Counted from the stretch's first letter, positions 1-8,348 are shown. The stretch: 64,000 bases of DNA from Kribbella catacumbae DSM 19601 (GCF_000372465.1 NZ_AQUZ01000037.1:170-64169), one strand, 5' to 3'. Notes: generated by a model from the letters alone, not told the origin. Program-made: numbers and translations.

Positions 1-795
1 GCCGGTAACGAGCCGTGGGACAACCACGCCGACGATGCCGCCGCCGCTGACCGGGAGCCGCCGGATCCCGGTGACCCAATGGGCGACCGGCCACACGACC
101 CGTGGGCACCCCGCGATCCCAGGGGCACCCCCGACGCCAGGCCGGCCGAGCCTGAGCCAACCTGGGCGGCCGAGCCGGCCGACGCGGCCGACGCGGCCGA
201 GCCGGTGCTGGATGATGCCGTGCGGCTGGAACTGCGCCGCAAGCTGGCCGCGATCCGCCAGGACGCCTACCGCAGCGGCCTCGGGTCCACCGGGCGCCGC
301 CCGGCTCCCACCACGATGTATGTGCACATCACCGACCAGACCCTGCTCGACGGTGAAGGCGTCGCCCGCGTCGAGCGGTTCGGGCCGGTCCTGGCCGCCC
401 GGCTGGAAGAGCTGCTCGGCCACGACCAGATCGTCATCAAGCCGGTGATCGACCTCAACGACAACCGGATCAACGTCAACGCCTACGAGGTGCCGCGGGA
501 ACTGCGCGAACGCCTCAAGCTCACCTACCCGGTCGAGCAGTTCCCCTACGGAGCCGCCGAGACCACCGAGAGCACCGACCTCGACCACATCACGCCGTAC
601 GACTTCTCCGACACCGGGCCGCCGGGCCAGACCAGCATCGCGAACCTCGCCCCGCTGCGGCGCTACAGCCACCGGGTGAAGACGCTTGGCGGGTGGGCTT
701 CCGAACGCCTCGACGACGGCGCCCTGGAATGGACCACCCCCCACGGCTTCAAATTCCGCGTCGACCACACCGGGACGCACGCACTGGAACCCTAG
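1..795 (+). CDS. HNH endonuclease-like protein, 13E12/DUF222 type (5' end cut by window edge)
   Basis: The frame is open from the first base, so the N-terminus lies outside the window; an internal ATG at 79 is not a convincing start. The visible C-terminal half resembles the HNH end of the 13E12/DUF222 family: the metal-site motif DLDH at bases 577-588, then a GQT...NLAPL segment, and a closing GGW...WTTPHGFKFRVD block. In this family the segment after NLAPL usually reads C-x-x-HH; here it is RRYSHRVKT, with no Cys and a single His. The nuclease site may therefore be weakened. These genes are multi-copy in actinobacteria and often lie near mobile elements, which fits the transposase debris that follows. 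Confidence 0.72.
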   Translation, partial: AGNEPWDNHADDAAAADREPPDPGDPMGDRPHDPWAPRDPRGTPDARPAEPEPTWAAEPADAADAAEPVLDDAVRLELRRKLAAIRQDAYRSGLGSTGRRPAPTTMYVHITDQTLLDGEGVARVERFGPVLAARLEELLGHDQIVIKPVIDLNDNRINVNAYEVPRELRERLKLTYPVEQFPYGAAETTESTDLDHITPYDFSDTGPPGQTSIANLAPLRRYSHRVKTLGGWASERLDDGALEWTTPHGFKFRVDHTGTHALEP

Positions 796-899
796 ATGAC
801 CGAATCCAAGGGGTGTTGGCCGGCGTGGGGCTGTCCGGTGACGTGGAGGGTGCCCAGGATCGGCGTTGCTTACCCAACGTCGACCTCGTGGAGACCTAC

Positions 900-1149
900 G
901 TGGACGCTGATCTGGACACCCTCGCGACAGCACTGTCGTGGGCGCCGATGATCTGCTGAAGGCCCGCCGCTGCGATCTGGACGGCTGGGCCGAATACGGC
1001 TACTGCGCCAGTCATTCGCGCTCGCAAGGGCGAGAGCCGGGGTCTGGGTCCGCGTCGTACAACGCATCCTGGCCCTGACCGCCGCGATCTGGCACAACGA
1101 CCGCACCGGCCAACCCAGCAAGCGATCACCCTTGGCCTACGACCACTGA
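900..1149 (+). pseudogene. Remnant of an IS982-type transposase
   Basis: Three pieces of one transposase are joined by a frameshift and internal deletions. The N-terminal piece reads VDADLDTLATAL, then shifts frame near 936 into GADDLLKA. This runs directly into the mid-protein piece DLDGWAEYGYCASHSR. The last piece, from about 1053, reads RVVQRILALTAAIWHNDRTG and ends SPLAYDH at a TGA (1147-1149). Compared with a full transposase of roughly 270-300 residues, most of the DDE core is missing, so it cannot be active. The family name rests on memory of actinobacterial IS982 transposases that share the GYCASHSR and AIWHND motifs. No terminal inverted repeats were recognised. Confidence 0.75.
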
Positions 1150-1168
1150 CCCCTTGGAATCGATCATC

Positions 1169-1174
1169 TAGGGT
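1169..1174 (+). promoter_or_regulatory. Candidate -10 box for leaderless aroQ
   Basis: TAGGGT is followed by six bases and then the GTG start of aroQ at 1181. This is the TANNNT-6/7-start spacing typical of leaderless actinobacterial transcripts, and no Shine-Dalgarno sequence precedes the GTG. The -35 region is unconvincing. Confidence 0.45.
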
Positions 1175-1180
1175 GGGAGC

Positions 1181-1630
1181 GTGACTGATGTTGCTGGTGG
1201 ACGACGTGTGCTGGTGCTGAACGGGCCGAATCTTGGGCGGCTCGGGTCGCGGGAACCTGATGTGTACGGCGCGATGACGTTCGCGGATCTTGTCGCGGAG
1301 TGCGAGAAGACTGGCGCCGAGCTCGGGCTCGAGGTCGAGGTCCGGCAGACCGACGACGAGGCGGAGTTGGTCGGCTGGCTGCACGAGGCTGCCGACGCGA
1401 AGACCCCGGTGGTGCTCAACCCGGCGGCCTTCACACATTACTCGTACGCCCTCCGCGACGCCTGCGCCCAGCGAACCGCCCCGCTGGTCGAGATCCACAT
1501 CAGCAACCCGGCGGCGCGTGAAGAGTTCCGCCACACGAGCGTCGTCGCGGCGGTCGCGAACGGCACGATCGCCGGCTTCGGCGTCGACTCCTACCGCCTC
1601 GCCCTCCGCGCCATCACCACCCTGACCTGA
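1181..1630 (+). CDS. aroQ: Type II 3-dehydroquinate dehydratase
   Basis: Converts 3-dehydroquinate to 3-dehydroshikimate in the cytosolic shikimate pathway, usually as a dodecamer. The 149-residue protein has the usual length. It carries the N-terminal motif [17 protein letters not shown] (residues 14-30) with the catalytic Tyr at 29, the substrate loop [15 protein letters not shown] (80-94), and [15 protein letters not shown] with the catalytic His at 106. The GTG start at 1181 is supported by a TANNNT box at leaderless spacing. In relatives aroQ sits with aroB/aroK/pepQ next to efp; here it follows an IS remnant and is cut off from efp by about 5.7 kb of other genes, suggesting rearrangement. 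Confidence 0.95.
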   Translation: MTDVAGGRRVLVLNGPNLGRLGSREPDVYGAMTFADLVAECEKTGAELGLEVEVRQTDDEAELVGWLHEAADAKTPVVLNPAAFTHYSYALRDACAQRTAPLVEIHISNPAAREEFRHTSVVAAVANGTIAGFGVDSYRLALRAITTLT

Positions 1631-1638
1631 CGGGTCAG
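1622..1638. terminator. Weak hairpin between convergent aroQ and ridA-like gene
   Basis: CTGACC and GGTCAG form a 6-bp stem over a 5-nt loop that overlaps both stop codons. There is no T-tract. It might end transcription from either side, but it is short. Confidence 0.25.
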
Positions 1639-2030
1639 TCGGTGACGGCGATGGCGTCTACCTCTATGAGGTAGCCCGGGGCCCAGAGGGACTCGACGCC
1701 TAGCAGGACGTCGGCTGGTTTGTGGTTGCCGAAGAGGGTGACTCGGGCCGCCTCGATGTCTGCCAGGTACTCGCGGCGGTGGCCGACTACGTAGATCGTG
1801 ATCTTGACGACGTCGCTCGGCTTGGCGTCGGCTGCGGCCAGCGCGCGGCCGAGGTTGGCGAAGACCTGCCGGGCTTGGGCCGCCAGGTCGTTGAGGCCGA
1901 CCAGTTCGCCCGACTCGTCCTCGGCCAGTTGGCCGGCCACGTACACCTGCCGGCTCCCGGTGGCCGTCACGACGTGCGTGTAGGTCTGCGGCGTCGGCAG
2001 ATCCTCGGGGTTGATCAGTTCGAGCGTCAT
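1635..2030 (-). CDS. RidA (YjgF/YER057c/UK114) family protein
   Basis: A 131-residue single-domain protein of the RidA family, whose best-known members hydrolyse reactive enamine/imine intermediates made by PLP enzymes. Family signs are the strand YVAGQLAED (about 29-37), NLGRALAAADAKPSDVVK (59-76), and the C-terminal block PADVLLGVESLWAPGYLIEVDAIA. The usual RidA substrate-binding arginine near the C-terminal R-x-x-V segment is not evident: the position reads LLGVESLWAPG, so this is probably one of the Rid4-7-like subfamilies and deaminase activity is uncertain. It is convergent with aroQ and stands alone. Confidence 0.85.
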   Translation of the reverse strand: MTLELINPEDLPTPQTYTHVVTATGSRQVYVAGQLAEDESGELVGLNDLAAQARQVFANLGRALAAADAKPSDVVKITIYVVGHRREYLADIEAARVTLFGNHKPADVLLGVESLWAPGYLIEVDAIAVTD

Positions 2031-2296
2031 GGTCGTCAGGATAGGCAGCCGGAAGGGGCGCCGGCGGGGGTCGCGAAGGCGTCGTTTCCTGGCGCCGATC
2101 GGACAAGAGATCGGCGTGAGACGCCGGTGAAATGTGGTCAGGTCACCCTTAGCTTGAGTCGGGATACCGCCTGCGGCTGATTCTGAAGGCTGGCTGAAGG
2201 TCGGGCATCACGATCGGGATTGACGATATTGGGGGTTCGCTCGTGACTGCGGATTCGATCCGTTCCGTTCCACAACGCTCTGGGGGAGTGACGCAC

Positions 2297-2962
2297 ATGA
2301 CGCAACAACGCATACCTGTCTGGGTGAGGGCTCTCGACCCGCTCTCGCAGTTCGGGTTGGTGCACTCGCTCAGGCAGCGTCCGGAGATCCTGCTCATCGG
2401 TGAGGCCGAACTGGCCGAGTCGCAGCAGGCGAAGACCGACCAGCGCACCACCCCGCCAGTGGTGGCTCTGGTAGCGGTCGACTCTCTGGACGCGGGCGCA
2501 GTGCAGGTACTGCGCTCGGCGACCCAGCGGGGTTGTCGCCGGACCGTGCTGATCGCCAGCACGATCGACGACGAGGCGCTGATGACCGCGGTCGAGCTCG
2601 GGGTGTCGGGCGTGCTTCGGCGTACCGATGCCACGGCCGACCGGATCGTGCACCTGATCCAGGCAGCCGCTGCCGGCGACGGTAGCCTGCCGCCTGATCT
2701 GCTGGGCCGGTTGCTCGGGCAGGTGTCGCGCATGCAGCGGCACGTGCTCGCACCTCGGGGCCTGTCGCACACCGGGCTGTCCGACCGGGAGACGCAGGTA
2801 CTGCGCCTCGTGGCGGACGGCAAGGACACGCAGGAGATCGCTCGCGAGCTGTCCTACTCCGAGCGGACGGTGAAGAACGTCCTGCACGACGTGACGAGCC
2901 GCCTGCAGCTGAAGAACCGTTCGCACGCCGTCGCCTACGCACTGCGCGAGGGCCTGATCTAG
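2297..2962 (+). CDS. LuxR/NarL-type regulator with an atypical receiver domain
   Basis: 221 residues: an N-terminal receiver-like domain (about 1-135) and a C-terminal LuxR helix-turn-helix (about 150-221; LSDRETQVLRLVADGKDTQE, then YSERTVKNVLHDV). The first strand reads VWVRALDPLS, so the acidic pair that binds Mg in true receivers is reduced to one Asp; phosphorylation by a kinase is doubtful and none is adjacent. The ATG at 2297 has GGGGGAG eight bases upstream and is preferred to an in-frame GTG at 2243. Target genes are unknown. A strong terminator follows. Confidence 0.85.
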   Translation: MTQQRIPVWVRALDPLSQFGLVHSLRQRPEILLIGEAELAESQQAKTDQRTTPPVVALVAVDSLDAGAVQVLRSATQRGCRRTVLIASTIDDEALMTAVELGVSGVLRRTDATADRIVHLIQAAAAGDGSLPPDLLGRLLGQVSRMQRHVLAPRGLSHTGLSDRETQVLRLVADGKDTQEIARELSYSERTVKNVLHDVTSRLQLKNRSHAVAYALREGLI

Positions 2963-2982
2963 CAGTTCCACCCACCACCACC

Positions 2983-3013
2983 GCCGGACCGGGCTCAGCC
3001 CGGTCCGGCTTTT
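2983..3013. terminator. Rho-independent terminator
   Basis: A perfect 12-bp stem (2983-2994 with 2998-3009) over a TCA loop is followed by TTTT. It ends the LuxR-type gene and touches the stop codon of the convergent SDR gene at 3013. Confidence 0.85.
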
Positions 3014-3657
3014 CAGTAGCCGACCGTGAACCGCGTGCAGTGGTGCTGCGGGCGCTCTGCTTCGTCGAGGAGGGCGATGGCGAAGTCCTCCATCGAGATG
3101 TACGACGTACCGTCGGCGGCGGTGAGCAACTCATCCCGGCCGAGGCGGTAAGTGCCGGTCCGGACGCCTGGTTCGAGAAGGGCAGGCGGGCTCAGGTAGG
3201 TCCACTCCAGGTCGGCGCTGCTGCGGATCACCTCCAGTTGCTCGTTGCAAGCCAGCGCGATCGGCCGCAGCGCCGCCGGGAAGCCGGGCCCATCAACGAC
3301 CGTCGTACTGCGATCGCCGGGCAACGTGAGACTCGCGGCACCGCCGACGATCAACAGCCGAACCCCGGTCCCCGCCAGCCCAGACACCAACCCCTTGGCG
3401 GCAATCGCCAGCTCATCCTCCCGCCCAGGAACCGGACGGGTCGCGCTGATCACCAGATCCTGACCACGACTCAACCGAGTGACCTCAGTGGGATCCGACG
3501 CATCACCCCGCCGAACCCGCAGCCCGCCGGCCGCGTCGTCCTTGGATGATCGGAGGGCTTGGCGGCTGACCGCTGTGACCTCATGGCCGCGAGAGAGCGC
3601 TTCCTGAACTACTCGGCTGCCGACCGCGCCGGTGGCTCCGAAGACTGTGATGCGCAT
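3013..3657 (-). CDS. NAD(P)-binding atypical SDR (NmrA/SDR_a5-like)
   Basis: 214-residue Rossmann protein. The dinucleotide motif GATGAVGSRVV (residues 8-18) is followed by an acidic/basic strand (VTAVSRQ), DASDPTEVTRL, and the strand DLVISATRPVPG. It lacks the YxxxK active site of classical SDRs, as is normal for the atypical NAD(P)H-binding group. Substrate unknown; roles range from redox sensing to epimerisation. It lies 3 nt downstream of the DMT transporter on the same strand, so the two are probably co-transcribed from the promoter shared with marR. Confidence 0.82.
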   Translation of the reverse strand: MRITVFGATGAVGSRVVQEALSRGHEVTAVSRQALRSSKDDAAGGLRVRRGDASDPTEVTRLSRGQDLVISATRPVPGREDELAIAAKGLVSGLAGTGVRLLIVGGAASLTLPGDRSTTVVDGPGFPAALRPIALACNEQLEVIRSSADLEWTYLSPPALLEPGVRTGTYRLGRDELLTAADGTSYISMEDFAIALLDEAERPQHHCTRFTVGY

Positions 3658-3660
3658 GGG

Positions 3661-4563
3661 TCAGACCCTTTCGGTGACGGGGACGGGCGTGCTGGACGCC
3701 TGAGGAGTGGGCTTCTTCCTGGTCTGTGCGGTGATCAGCGCGGCGAGCACGATCAGTCCGCCGACGAGCTGCAGCGGGCTGAGCCGCTGGTCGAGCACGA
3801 GCCAGCCGAGGAGGGTCGCCACAACCGGACTGAGCAGACCGAGGAACGTCACGTTGGTGGGGGAGAGGCCGCGAAGACCACGGAACCACAATGCATAGGC
3901 CACCGCGGATCCAAGGATCGTCAGGTAGGTGTACCCAGCGACATTGCCGAGTGTGAAGGACGCAGGGAGCGATCCCTCGACGATCCATGCGACCGGCAAC
4001 AACAACAACCCGCCTGCGACCAACTGCCAGCCGGTTGTTGCGAGGAGCGGAGCCGGCGAGGTCCAGCGCTTGCTTAGTACGACGCCAGTGGCCATCACCA
4101 CGGCACCACCCAGAGCGGCGGTGACGCCCCACGCGTCCAGCCGTGCGTCAGCCCGCAGTACAAGCAGACTCACGCCAGTCACGCCGGCGATCGCGGTCAG
4201 CATGGTCTTGACCGTCAATCGCTCGCCGAGCAGACCGGTCGACAGTAGAGCGACCAGCAGCGGCTGCAGCGCCCCCACGGTCGCGGCGACGCCGCCCGGC
4301 AGCCGGTAGGCGCCGATGAAGAGCAGCGCGTTGAACGCCCCGATGTTGAGTGCGCCCAGCACGAGCGCCCGCCACCACCAGATCCCCTGCGGCAGCCGCC
4401 GGGTGAGCGCGACGAGAAGGAGACCGGCCGGGAGGGCACGGATGAAGGCGGCGAGAAGCGGACGCTGCGGTGGCAACAGTTCCGTTGTGACCAAGTAGGT
4501 GGTTCCCCACAGCGCCGGCGCGATCGCCGTGGTGAGGATCAGGGAGGCTCGATTGCTTAGCAC
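3661..4563 (-). CDS. EamA/DMT-family exporter
   Basis: 300 residues with about ten hydrophobic helices, starting APALWGTTYLVTTELLPP, and with the two-fold EamA repeat (second copy from about 150). The PALWG...PP pattern is typical of drug/metabolite exporters of the inner membrane. The predicted GTG start (4563) lies inside the palindrome at 4553-4591 and has no clear Shine-Dalgarno sequence, so translation may be leaderless. It is divergent from a MarR regulator, which makes MarR-controlled export of a small molecule likely. The substrate cannot be told from sequence. Confidence 0.86.
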   Translation of the reverse strand: MLSNRASLILTTAIAPALWGTTYLVTTELLPPQRPLLAAFIRALPAGLLLVALTRRLPQGIWWWRALVLGALNIGAFNALLFIGAYRLPGGVAATVGALQPLLVALLSTGLLGERLTVKTMLTAIAGVTGVSLLVLRADARLDAWGVTAALGGAVVMATGVVLSKRWTSPAPLLATTGWQLVAGGLLLLPVAWIVEGSLPASFTLGNVAGYTYLTILGSAVAYALWFRGLRGLSPTNVTFLGLLSPVVATLLGWLVLDQRLSPLQLVGGLIVLAALITAQTRKKPTPQASSTPVPVTERV

Positions 4564-4591
4564 TAAGACAATGTATCTCAGCGCTAAGCAA
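4553..4591. promoter_or_regulatory. Palindromic operator of the marR/DMT divergent promoter
   Basis: The 16-nt arms TTGCTTAGCACTAAGA (4553-4568) and TCTCAGCGCTAAGCAA (4576-4591) are inverted repeats with 13 matches over a 7-nt spacer. It lies across the start of the DMT gene and about 50 bp before marR. A further CACTAAG half-site is at 4612-4618. Position and shape fit a MarR dimer site that controls both directions. Confidence 0.7.
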
Positions 4592-4630
4592 CTTTCCAGT
4601 GTTTTAGCTCACCACTAAGAGATCCAGCGG

Positions 4631-4636
4631 TACGCT
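4631..4636 (+). promoter_or_regulatory. Candidate -10 box for leaderless marR
   Basis: TACGCT, then six bases, then the ATG at 4643. This matches TANNNT leaderless spacing, and no Shine-Dalgarno sequence is present. Confidence 0.5.
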
Positions 4637-4642
4637 GAACAG

Positions 4643-5140
4643 ATGGCGGATCATGTCGACCAGATACTCGGCCAATGGCGCGAGCAGCGCCCGGACCTGG
4701 ATGCGTCCCCCATGGCCGTACTGGGCCGGGTGAGCCGGCTTGCCCTGCTGATCGACGCCGAGCTGCGCCGCAACTTCGCCACCCACGATCTCGACCGGGC
4801 GTCGTTCGACGTCCTGGCCACCCTCCGGCGCAGCAACGCGGAACACAGCCTGACCCCGGCCGGGCTGATGCGCTCGTCGATGGTCACCTCCGGCGCGATC
4901 ACCCAGCGGCTCGACCGGCTGGAGGCCCGCGGCCTGGTCAAGCGCAGCCCGAGCGAGACGGACGGCCGCGGCGTCCTGGTGACGCTCACGCCGCCCGGGC
5001 TGGAGCTGATCGACAAAGTGCTGCCGACCCACATCGCGACCGAGAACCGGCTGCTCGAGGGTCTGTCCGGCGCCGAACGGGAAGCGCTGGCCGGCACCCT
5101 GCGGACCTTGCTCGAATCCCTCGGCGACAAGACGGACTGA
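4643..5140 (+). CDS. MarR-family transcriptional regulator
   Basis: 165 residues. The winged helix-turn-helix occupies about 30-130: SFDVLATLRRS (helix 2), LTPAGLMRSSMVTSGAITQR (recognition region), LEARGLVKRS, and the wing SPSETDGRGVLVTLTPPG, which is the classical MarR D-x-R-G signature. Long N- and C-terminal helices should form the dimer interface. It is divergent from the DMT exporter with a palindrome between them, so it probably represses that exporter and itself and responds to a small ligand. The methyltransferase gene starts 4 nt downstream and is likely in the same transcript. Confidence 0.92.
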   Translation: MADHVDQILGQWREQRPDLDASPMAVLGRVSRLALLIDAELRRNFATHDLDRASFDVLATLRRSNAEHSLTPAGLMRSSMVTSGAITQRLDRLEARGLVKRSPSETDGRGVLVTLTPPGLELIDKVLPTHIATENRLLEGLSGAEREALAGTLRTLLESLGDKTD

Positions 5141-5144
5141 CGCA

Positions 5145-6359
5145 ATGGATGCCAGCGGCAACGATTCCCGGTACGCCGGAAGGTTGCGCGCGGCATTGAC
5201 CGACCTGCTCGTCGCCCAGGGAGCGATCCACGACCAGCGGGTCGAGGCGGCCTTCCGCGCCGTACCGCGGCACCTCTTCGTCCCCCAGGTGCCGCTGGAG
5301 ATCGCGTACACCGACGACGTCGTCCTGATGAAGCGCAACCAGGCCGGCGTCGCCATCAGTTCCGTCTCGCAGCCGACCGTGGTCGCGCTGATGCTCGAGC
5401 AGGCCGATCTCCAGCCCGGTCATCGGGTGCTCGAGATCGGCTCGGGTGGTTACAACGCCGCCATGCTGCACGAGCTGGTCGGGCCCACCGGTCACGTCAC
5501 CACGATCGACATCGACCAGGACGTGGCCGACCGCGCGCGCCGAGGGCTGGACGCCGCCGGCTATCCAGAAGTCCAGGTACTGCGTACCGACGGCGAGTTC
5601 GGCTGCCCGGAGAGCGCTCCCTACGACCGCGTCGTCGTCACGGTCACCGCCTGGGACGTCGCGCCCGCGTGGATGACGCAGCTCGCGCCGGGCGGGCGCA
5701 TCGTCGTACCGCTGAGGTTGCGGTCGCAGACCCGGTCGATCGCCTTCGACTTGCTCGACGGGTTCCTGGAGAGCCGGTCGATGGCGGTCTGCGGATTCGT
5801 CTGCATGCAAGGCGTCGGCGCGAGCTACGAGCGGTACGTGCCGTTGCAAGGTGATCTGGTGAGCCTGACCTTCGACGAGGATCAGGTTGACGAGCAGGAG
5901 CCGCCCGAGCGGGTGCTGGACCAGCCGAGGGAGTCGGCCTGGTCGGGCGTTCTGATGAACCGCGAGGAAGCGCTCTCCGACCTCGACCTGTGGCTTGCAT
6001 CGACACTGCCCGGGTACTGCGTACTGAGCGCCGAGCGCCGCGCGCTGAAGAAGGGGCTGGTCACACCGGTCCCGCGATGGGGGGCCTCTGCGATTGCTTC
6101 GGGCAATTCGCTCGGCTACCTGACTGCACGCCCGGCGGCGGATCCGGACTTCGTCGAGCTCGGCGCCAATGCCCACGGATCCGCGGCGCAGGACTTTGCT
6201 CAGCTACTCGTCGATCAGGTGAGCCAATGGGACAAGAGCTTTCGCGGCGGTCCCGGGCCGACGCTGCAGATCCATCCGGCGGTGTTCCCGCCCGAGCAGC
6301 TACCGCCGGGCTTTCACCTCAACACCCGCCACAGCCAGGTGACCATCAGTTGGCCGTGA
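5145..6359 (+). CDS. PIMT-like protein methyltransferase of the FxLD-system type
   Basis: 404 residues, longer than housekeeping isoaspartyl methyltransferases (about 210-230). The N-terminal half has the PIMT fold: AFRAVPRHLFVP, the Ser-rich substrate loop AISSVSQPTVVALMLEQ, and SAM motif I as RVLEIGSGGYNAAML (about 93-107; the GSGGYNAA form is that of the methyltransferases filed with FxLD lanthipeptides rather than EIGTGSGYQ). The C-terminal 180 residues form an accessory domain. PIMT homologues in peptide gene clusters convert Asp to isoAsp or aspartimide. No precursor peptide or lanthipeptide synthetase lies nearby, so the target is unknown; it may share the MarR promoter. Confidence 0.78.
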   Translation: MDASGNDSRYAGRLRAALTDLLVAQGAIHDQRVEAAFRAVPRHLFVPQVPLEIAYTDDVVLMKRNQAGVAISSVSQPTVVALMLEQADLQPGHRVLEIGSGGYNAAMLHELVGPTGHVTTIDIDQDVADRARRGLDAAGYPEVQVLRTDGEFGCPESAPYDRVVVTVTAWDVAPAWMTQLAPGGRIVVPLRLRSQTRSIAFDLLDGFLESRSMAVCGFVCMQGVGASYERYVPLQGDLVSLTFDEDQVDEQEPPERVLDQPRESAWSGVLMNREEALSDLDLWLASTLPGYCVLSAERRALKKGLVTPVPRWGASAIASGNSLGYLTARPAADPDFVELGANAHGSAAQDFAQLLVDQVSQWDKSFRGGPGPTLQIHPAVFPPEQLPPGFHLNTRHSQVTISWP

Positions 6360-6360
6360 T

Positions 6361-7188
6361 TCAGGTCTTCGGGCGGCCTGCGTCACGGACGGTTTGCCAG
6401 AGCTCGTCCATGTCGGTGCGGTCCTCGGGCTCGGGCTTCTCGACCCAGCCGCTGGCCCAGACGTTCTCTTCGCGGTCGAGATCGAAAGGCGACTCGGCGA
6501 ACGCGGCCGAACCGACGTACCGGGTCTCTTCCTCGACCGGCGCCGAGTGCGTGCTGTCCGGGTCGGTGGTCGAGCCCGGCTTGGCGGTCGGTGTGATCAG
6601 GCCGCGGGCGTACTCCTGGGCGTCGATGATGCCGAGATCCTGTTCGTCGCAGAGCAGCCGGATGGCCGCGACCTCATGTCCCGTCCTCATCAACTCGCGG
6701 ACGCGCTTCTCGATGTCGCTGTTCTGCGCCGGCATCGTCGGGTGATGGCCTGGGATCCGCTGCGGCGCCTGCACCTGGGGCGGCGTCGGCCACGGGTTCG
6801 GCTGCCCGGCGTACTGCTGCGGCGGCTGGTACTGCCCAGGCGGCGCGTACTGACCAGCCTGCACCACCGGACCAGGCTGCCCCGCGTGGTGGCCCGCCTG
6901 CTGACCTGTCTGCAGCAGAGCCTGCAGCATCCCGGCGAGCTGGGCGCTGCTCTGCGCGCGTCCTCCCGCCTGCACAGGGTTGCCAGGCTGCGCGGGGAAC
7001 CCCGACGCGGGCTGGGTGTACTGCCCCTGGGCCTGCGGATGCTGGTTGGCGGTCTGCTGGGCCCGGATGCGCTCGAGCAACTTCTCTATCGTCGGGCTCG
7101 GAGTCGCCCGGTCGGTCTGGCGCTTGGCCGCCTTCCGGCCGAACCCGAAGATGATCATCAGGACCACGAAGATGATGAAGCCCGTCAT
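6361..7188 (-). CDS. Membrane-anchored protein with Gln/Pro-rich linker and SHOCT-like C-terminal segment
   Basis: 275 residues if started at the ATG at 7188, which has GGGAGG six bases upstream; a longer frame has no such support. One N-terminal helix ([16 protein letters not shown]) is followed by KRQ, so the bulk should be cytoplasmic. Residues about 45-165 are a low-complexity Q/P/G/A linker with [13 protein letters not shown]-like repeats. A short helical segment, [20 protein letters not shown]...[11 protein letters not shown], resembles SHOCT oligomerisation modules. The acidic C-terminus has no known motif. Function unknown. It is convergent with the methyltransferase and divergent from efp. 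Confidence 0.7.
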   Translation of the reverse strand: MTGFIIFVVLMIIFGFGRKAAKRQTDRATPSPTIEKLLERIRAQQTANQHPQAQGQYTQPASGFPAQPGNPVQAGGRAQSSAQLAGMLQALLQTGQQAGHHAGQPGPVVQAGQYAPPGQYQPPQQYAGQPNPWPTPPQVQAPQRIPGHHPTMPAQNSDIEKRVRELMRTGHEVAAIRLLCDEQDLGIIDAQEYARGLITPTAKPGSTTDPDSTHSAPVEEETRYVGSAAFAESPFDLDREENVWASGWVEKPEPEDRTDMDELWQTVRDAGRPKT

Positions 7189-7351
7189 CGGATGCCTCCC
7201 GGGCGCGGTCTGGAAGAGCCTGAAGGCCAGCGTAGAGCCCCCGGAGACCACGAATCGGGAGAACCGCCTGGTGACCGCTACAATCTGGCGTACCGCTGAT
7301 CACTTTCACTATGACTTTTCACTGGGTCACTTTCTTAAGGGGAATTCCCGC

Positions 7352-7915
7352 GTGGCATCGACGAACGACCTCAAGAACGGCATGGTGCTCAACCTGGATG
7401 GGCAGCTGTGGTCTGTCGTCTGGTTCCAGCACCACAAGCCCGGTAAGGGCGGTGCCGTGATGCGGACCAAGCTGAAGAACGTGCTGAGCGGCAAGGTCGT
7501 CGACAAGACCTTCAACGCCGACGTCAAGGTCGAGGTGGCCAACGTCGACAAGCGCGACATGACCTACCTGTACAACGACGGCGGCTCCTACGTCTTCATG
7601 GACAGCTCGACCTACGAGCAGGTCCACATCACCCCCGAGGTGGTCGGGGAGGCGTCGCACTTCCTGCTGGAGAACCAGGAGGCCATCGTCGCCGTCCACG
7701 AGGACCTACCGCTGTACGTCGAGCTCCCGGCCTCGGTCGAGCTCACGGTGGAGTACACCGAGCCCGGCCTGCAGGGCGACCGCTCGACGGGTGGCACCAA
7801 GCCCGCCAAGCTGGAGACCGGCTACACCATCAACGTCCCGTTGTTCCTGACCACTGGCGAGAAGGTCAAGGTGGACACCCGGACCGGGGACTACCTCGGC
7901 CGCGTCACGTCCTGA
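7352..7915 (+). CDS. efp: Translation elongation factor P
   Basis: Relieves ribosome stalling at polyproline by entering between the P and E sites. The 187-residue protein has the normal three-domain length. Domain I contains [14 protein letters not shown] with Lys32 at the loop tip that reaches the peptidyl-tRNA. The later blocks [19 protein letters not shown] and the C-terminal [20 protein letters not shown] are canonical. The GTG at 7352 is preceded by AAGGGG at about 10 nt and gives the conserved start [13 protein letters not shown]; the reading frame itself runs further upstream. nusB begins 22 nt after its stop, the conserved actinobacterial pairing. Confidence 0.97.
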   Translation: MASTNDLKNGMVLNLDGQLWSVVWFQHHKPGKGGAVMRTKLKNVLSGKVVDKTFNADVKVEVANVDKRDMTYLYNDGGSYVFMDSSTYEQVHITPEVVGEASHFLLENQEAIVAVHEDLPLYVELPASVELTVEYTEPGLQGDRSTGGTKPAKLETGYTINVPLFLTTGEKVKVDTRTGDYLGRVTS

Positions 7916-7937
7916 TCCCGAGAGCTGACAACAGAAC

Positions 7938-8348
7938 ATGTCTGCCCGCAGCAAGGCCCGCAAGCGCGCCCTCGACGTGCTGTACGAGTCGGAGGTCCGG
8001 GGGCTGTCCGTCGGCGGCACCCTGGCCGACCGGGTGGCTGACAACGACCCGCCGGTGAACGAGTTCACCGTGGCGCTGGTCGAGGGCGTGTCCGAGCACA
8101 TCGAGTCGATCGACGACCTGCTCAGCACCCACTCGGTGGGCTGGTCGCTGGACCGGATGCCGGCCGTCGACCGCAACATCTTGCGGATCGGCGTCTACGA
8201 GCTGCTCTTCGACGAGCAGGTGCCGGACGTGGTGGCGGTCAGCGAGGCCGTCTCGATGGCGCGCGACCTGTCCACCGACGAGTCGCCGGCCTTCGTCAAC
8301 GGGCTGCTGGCCCGGCTGTTGCAGCTCAAGCCCACGCTCGGAGTCTGA
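7938..8348 (+). CDS. nusB: Transcription antitermination factor NusB
   Basis: 136 residues, the typical size. It begins SARSKARKRALDVLYESEVRG, the conserved RNA-binding first helices, and ends with NILRIGVYELLF...VVAVSEAVSMARDLSTDESPAFVNGLLARL, the signature NusB C-terminal half. NusB with NusE (S10) binds boxA in rRNA leader transcripts and supports processive antitermination. It is in the efp-nusB operon and is followed by a hairpin. Confidence 0.96.
   Translation: MSARSKARKRALDVLYESEVRGLSVGGTLADRVADNDPPVNEFTVALVEGVSEHIESIDDLLSTHSVGWSLDRMPAVDRNILRIGVYELLFDEQVPDVVAVSEAVSMARDLSTDESPAFVNGLLARLLQLKPTLGV

Noticed and set aside
2243-2296. Earlier GTG start for the LuxR-type gene
   Set aside because: No ribosome site precedes it, whereas GGGGGAG lies 8 nt before the ATG at 2297.
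5145-6359. Full lanthipeptide cluster around the FxLD-type methyltransferase
   Set aside because: No LanB/LanC-like gene or short precursor gene was found within several kb on either side.
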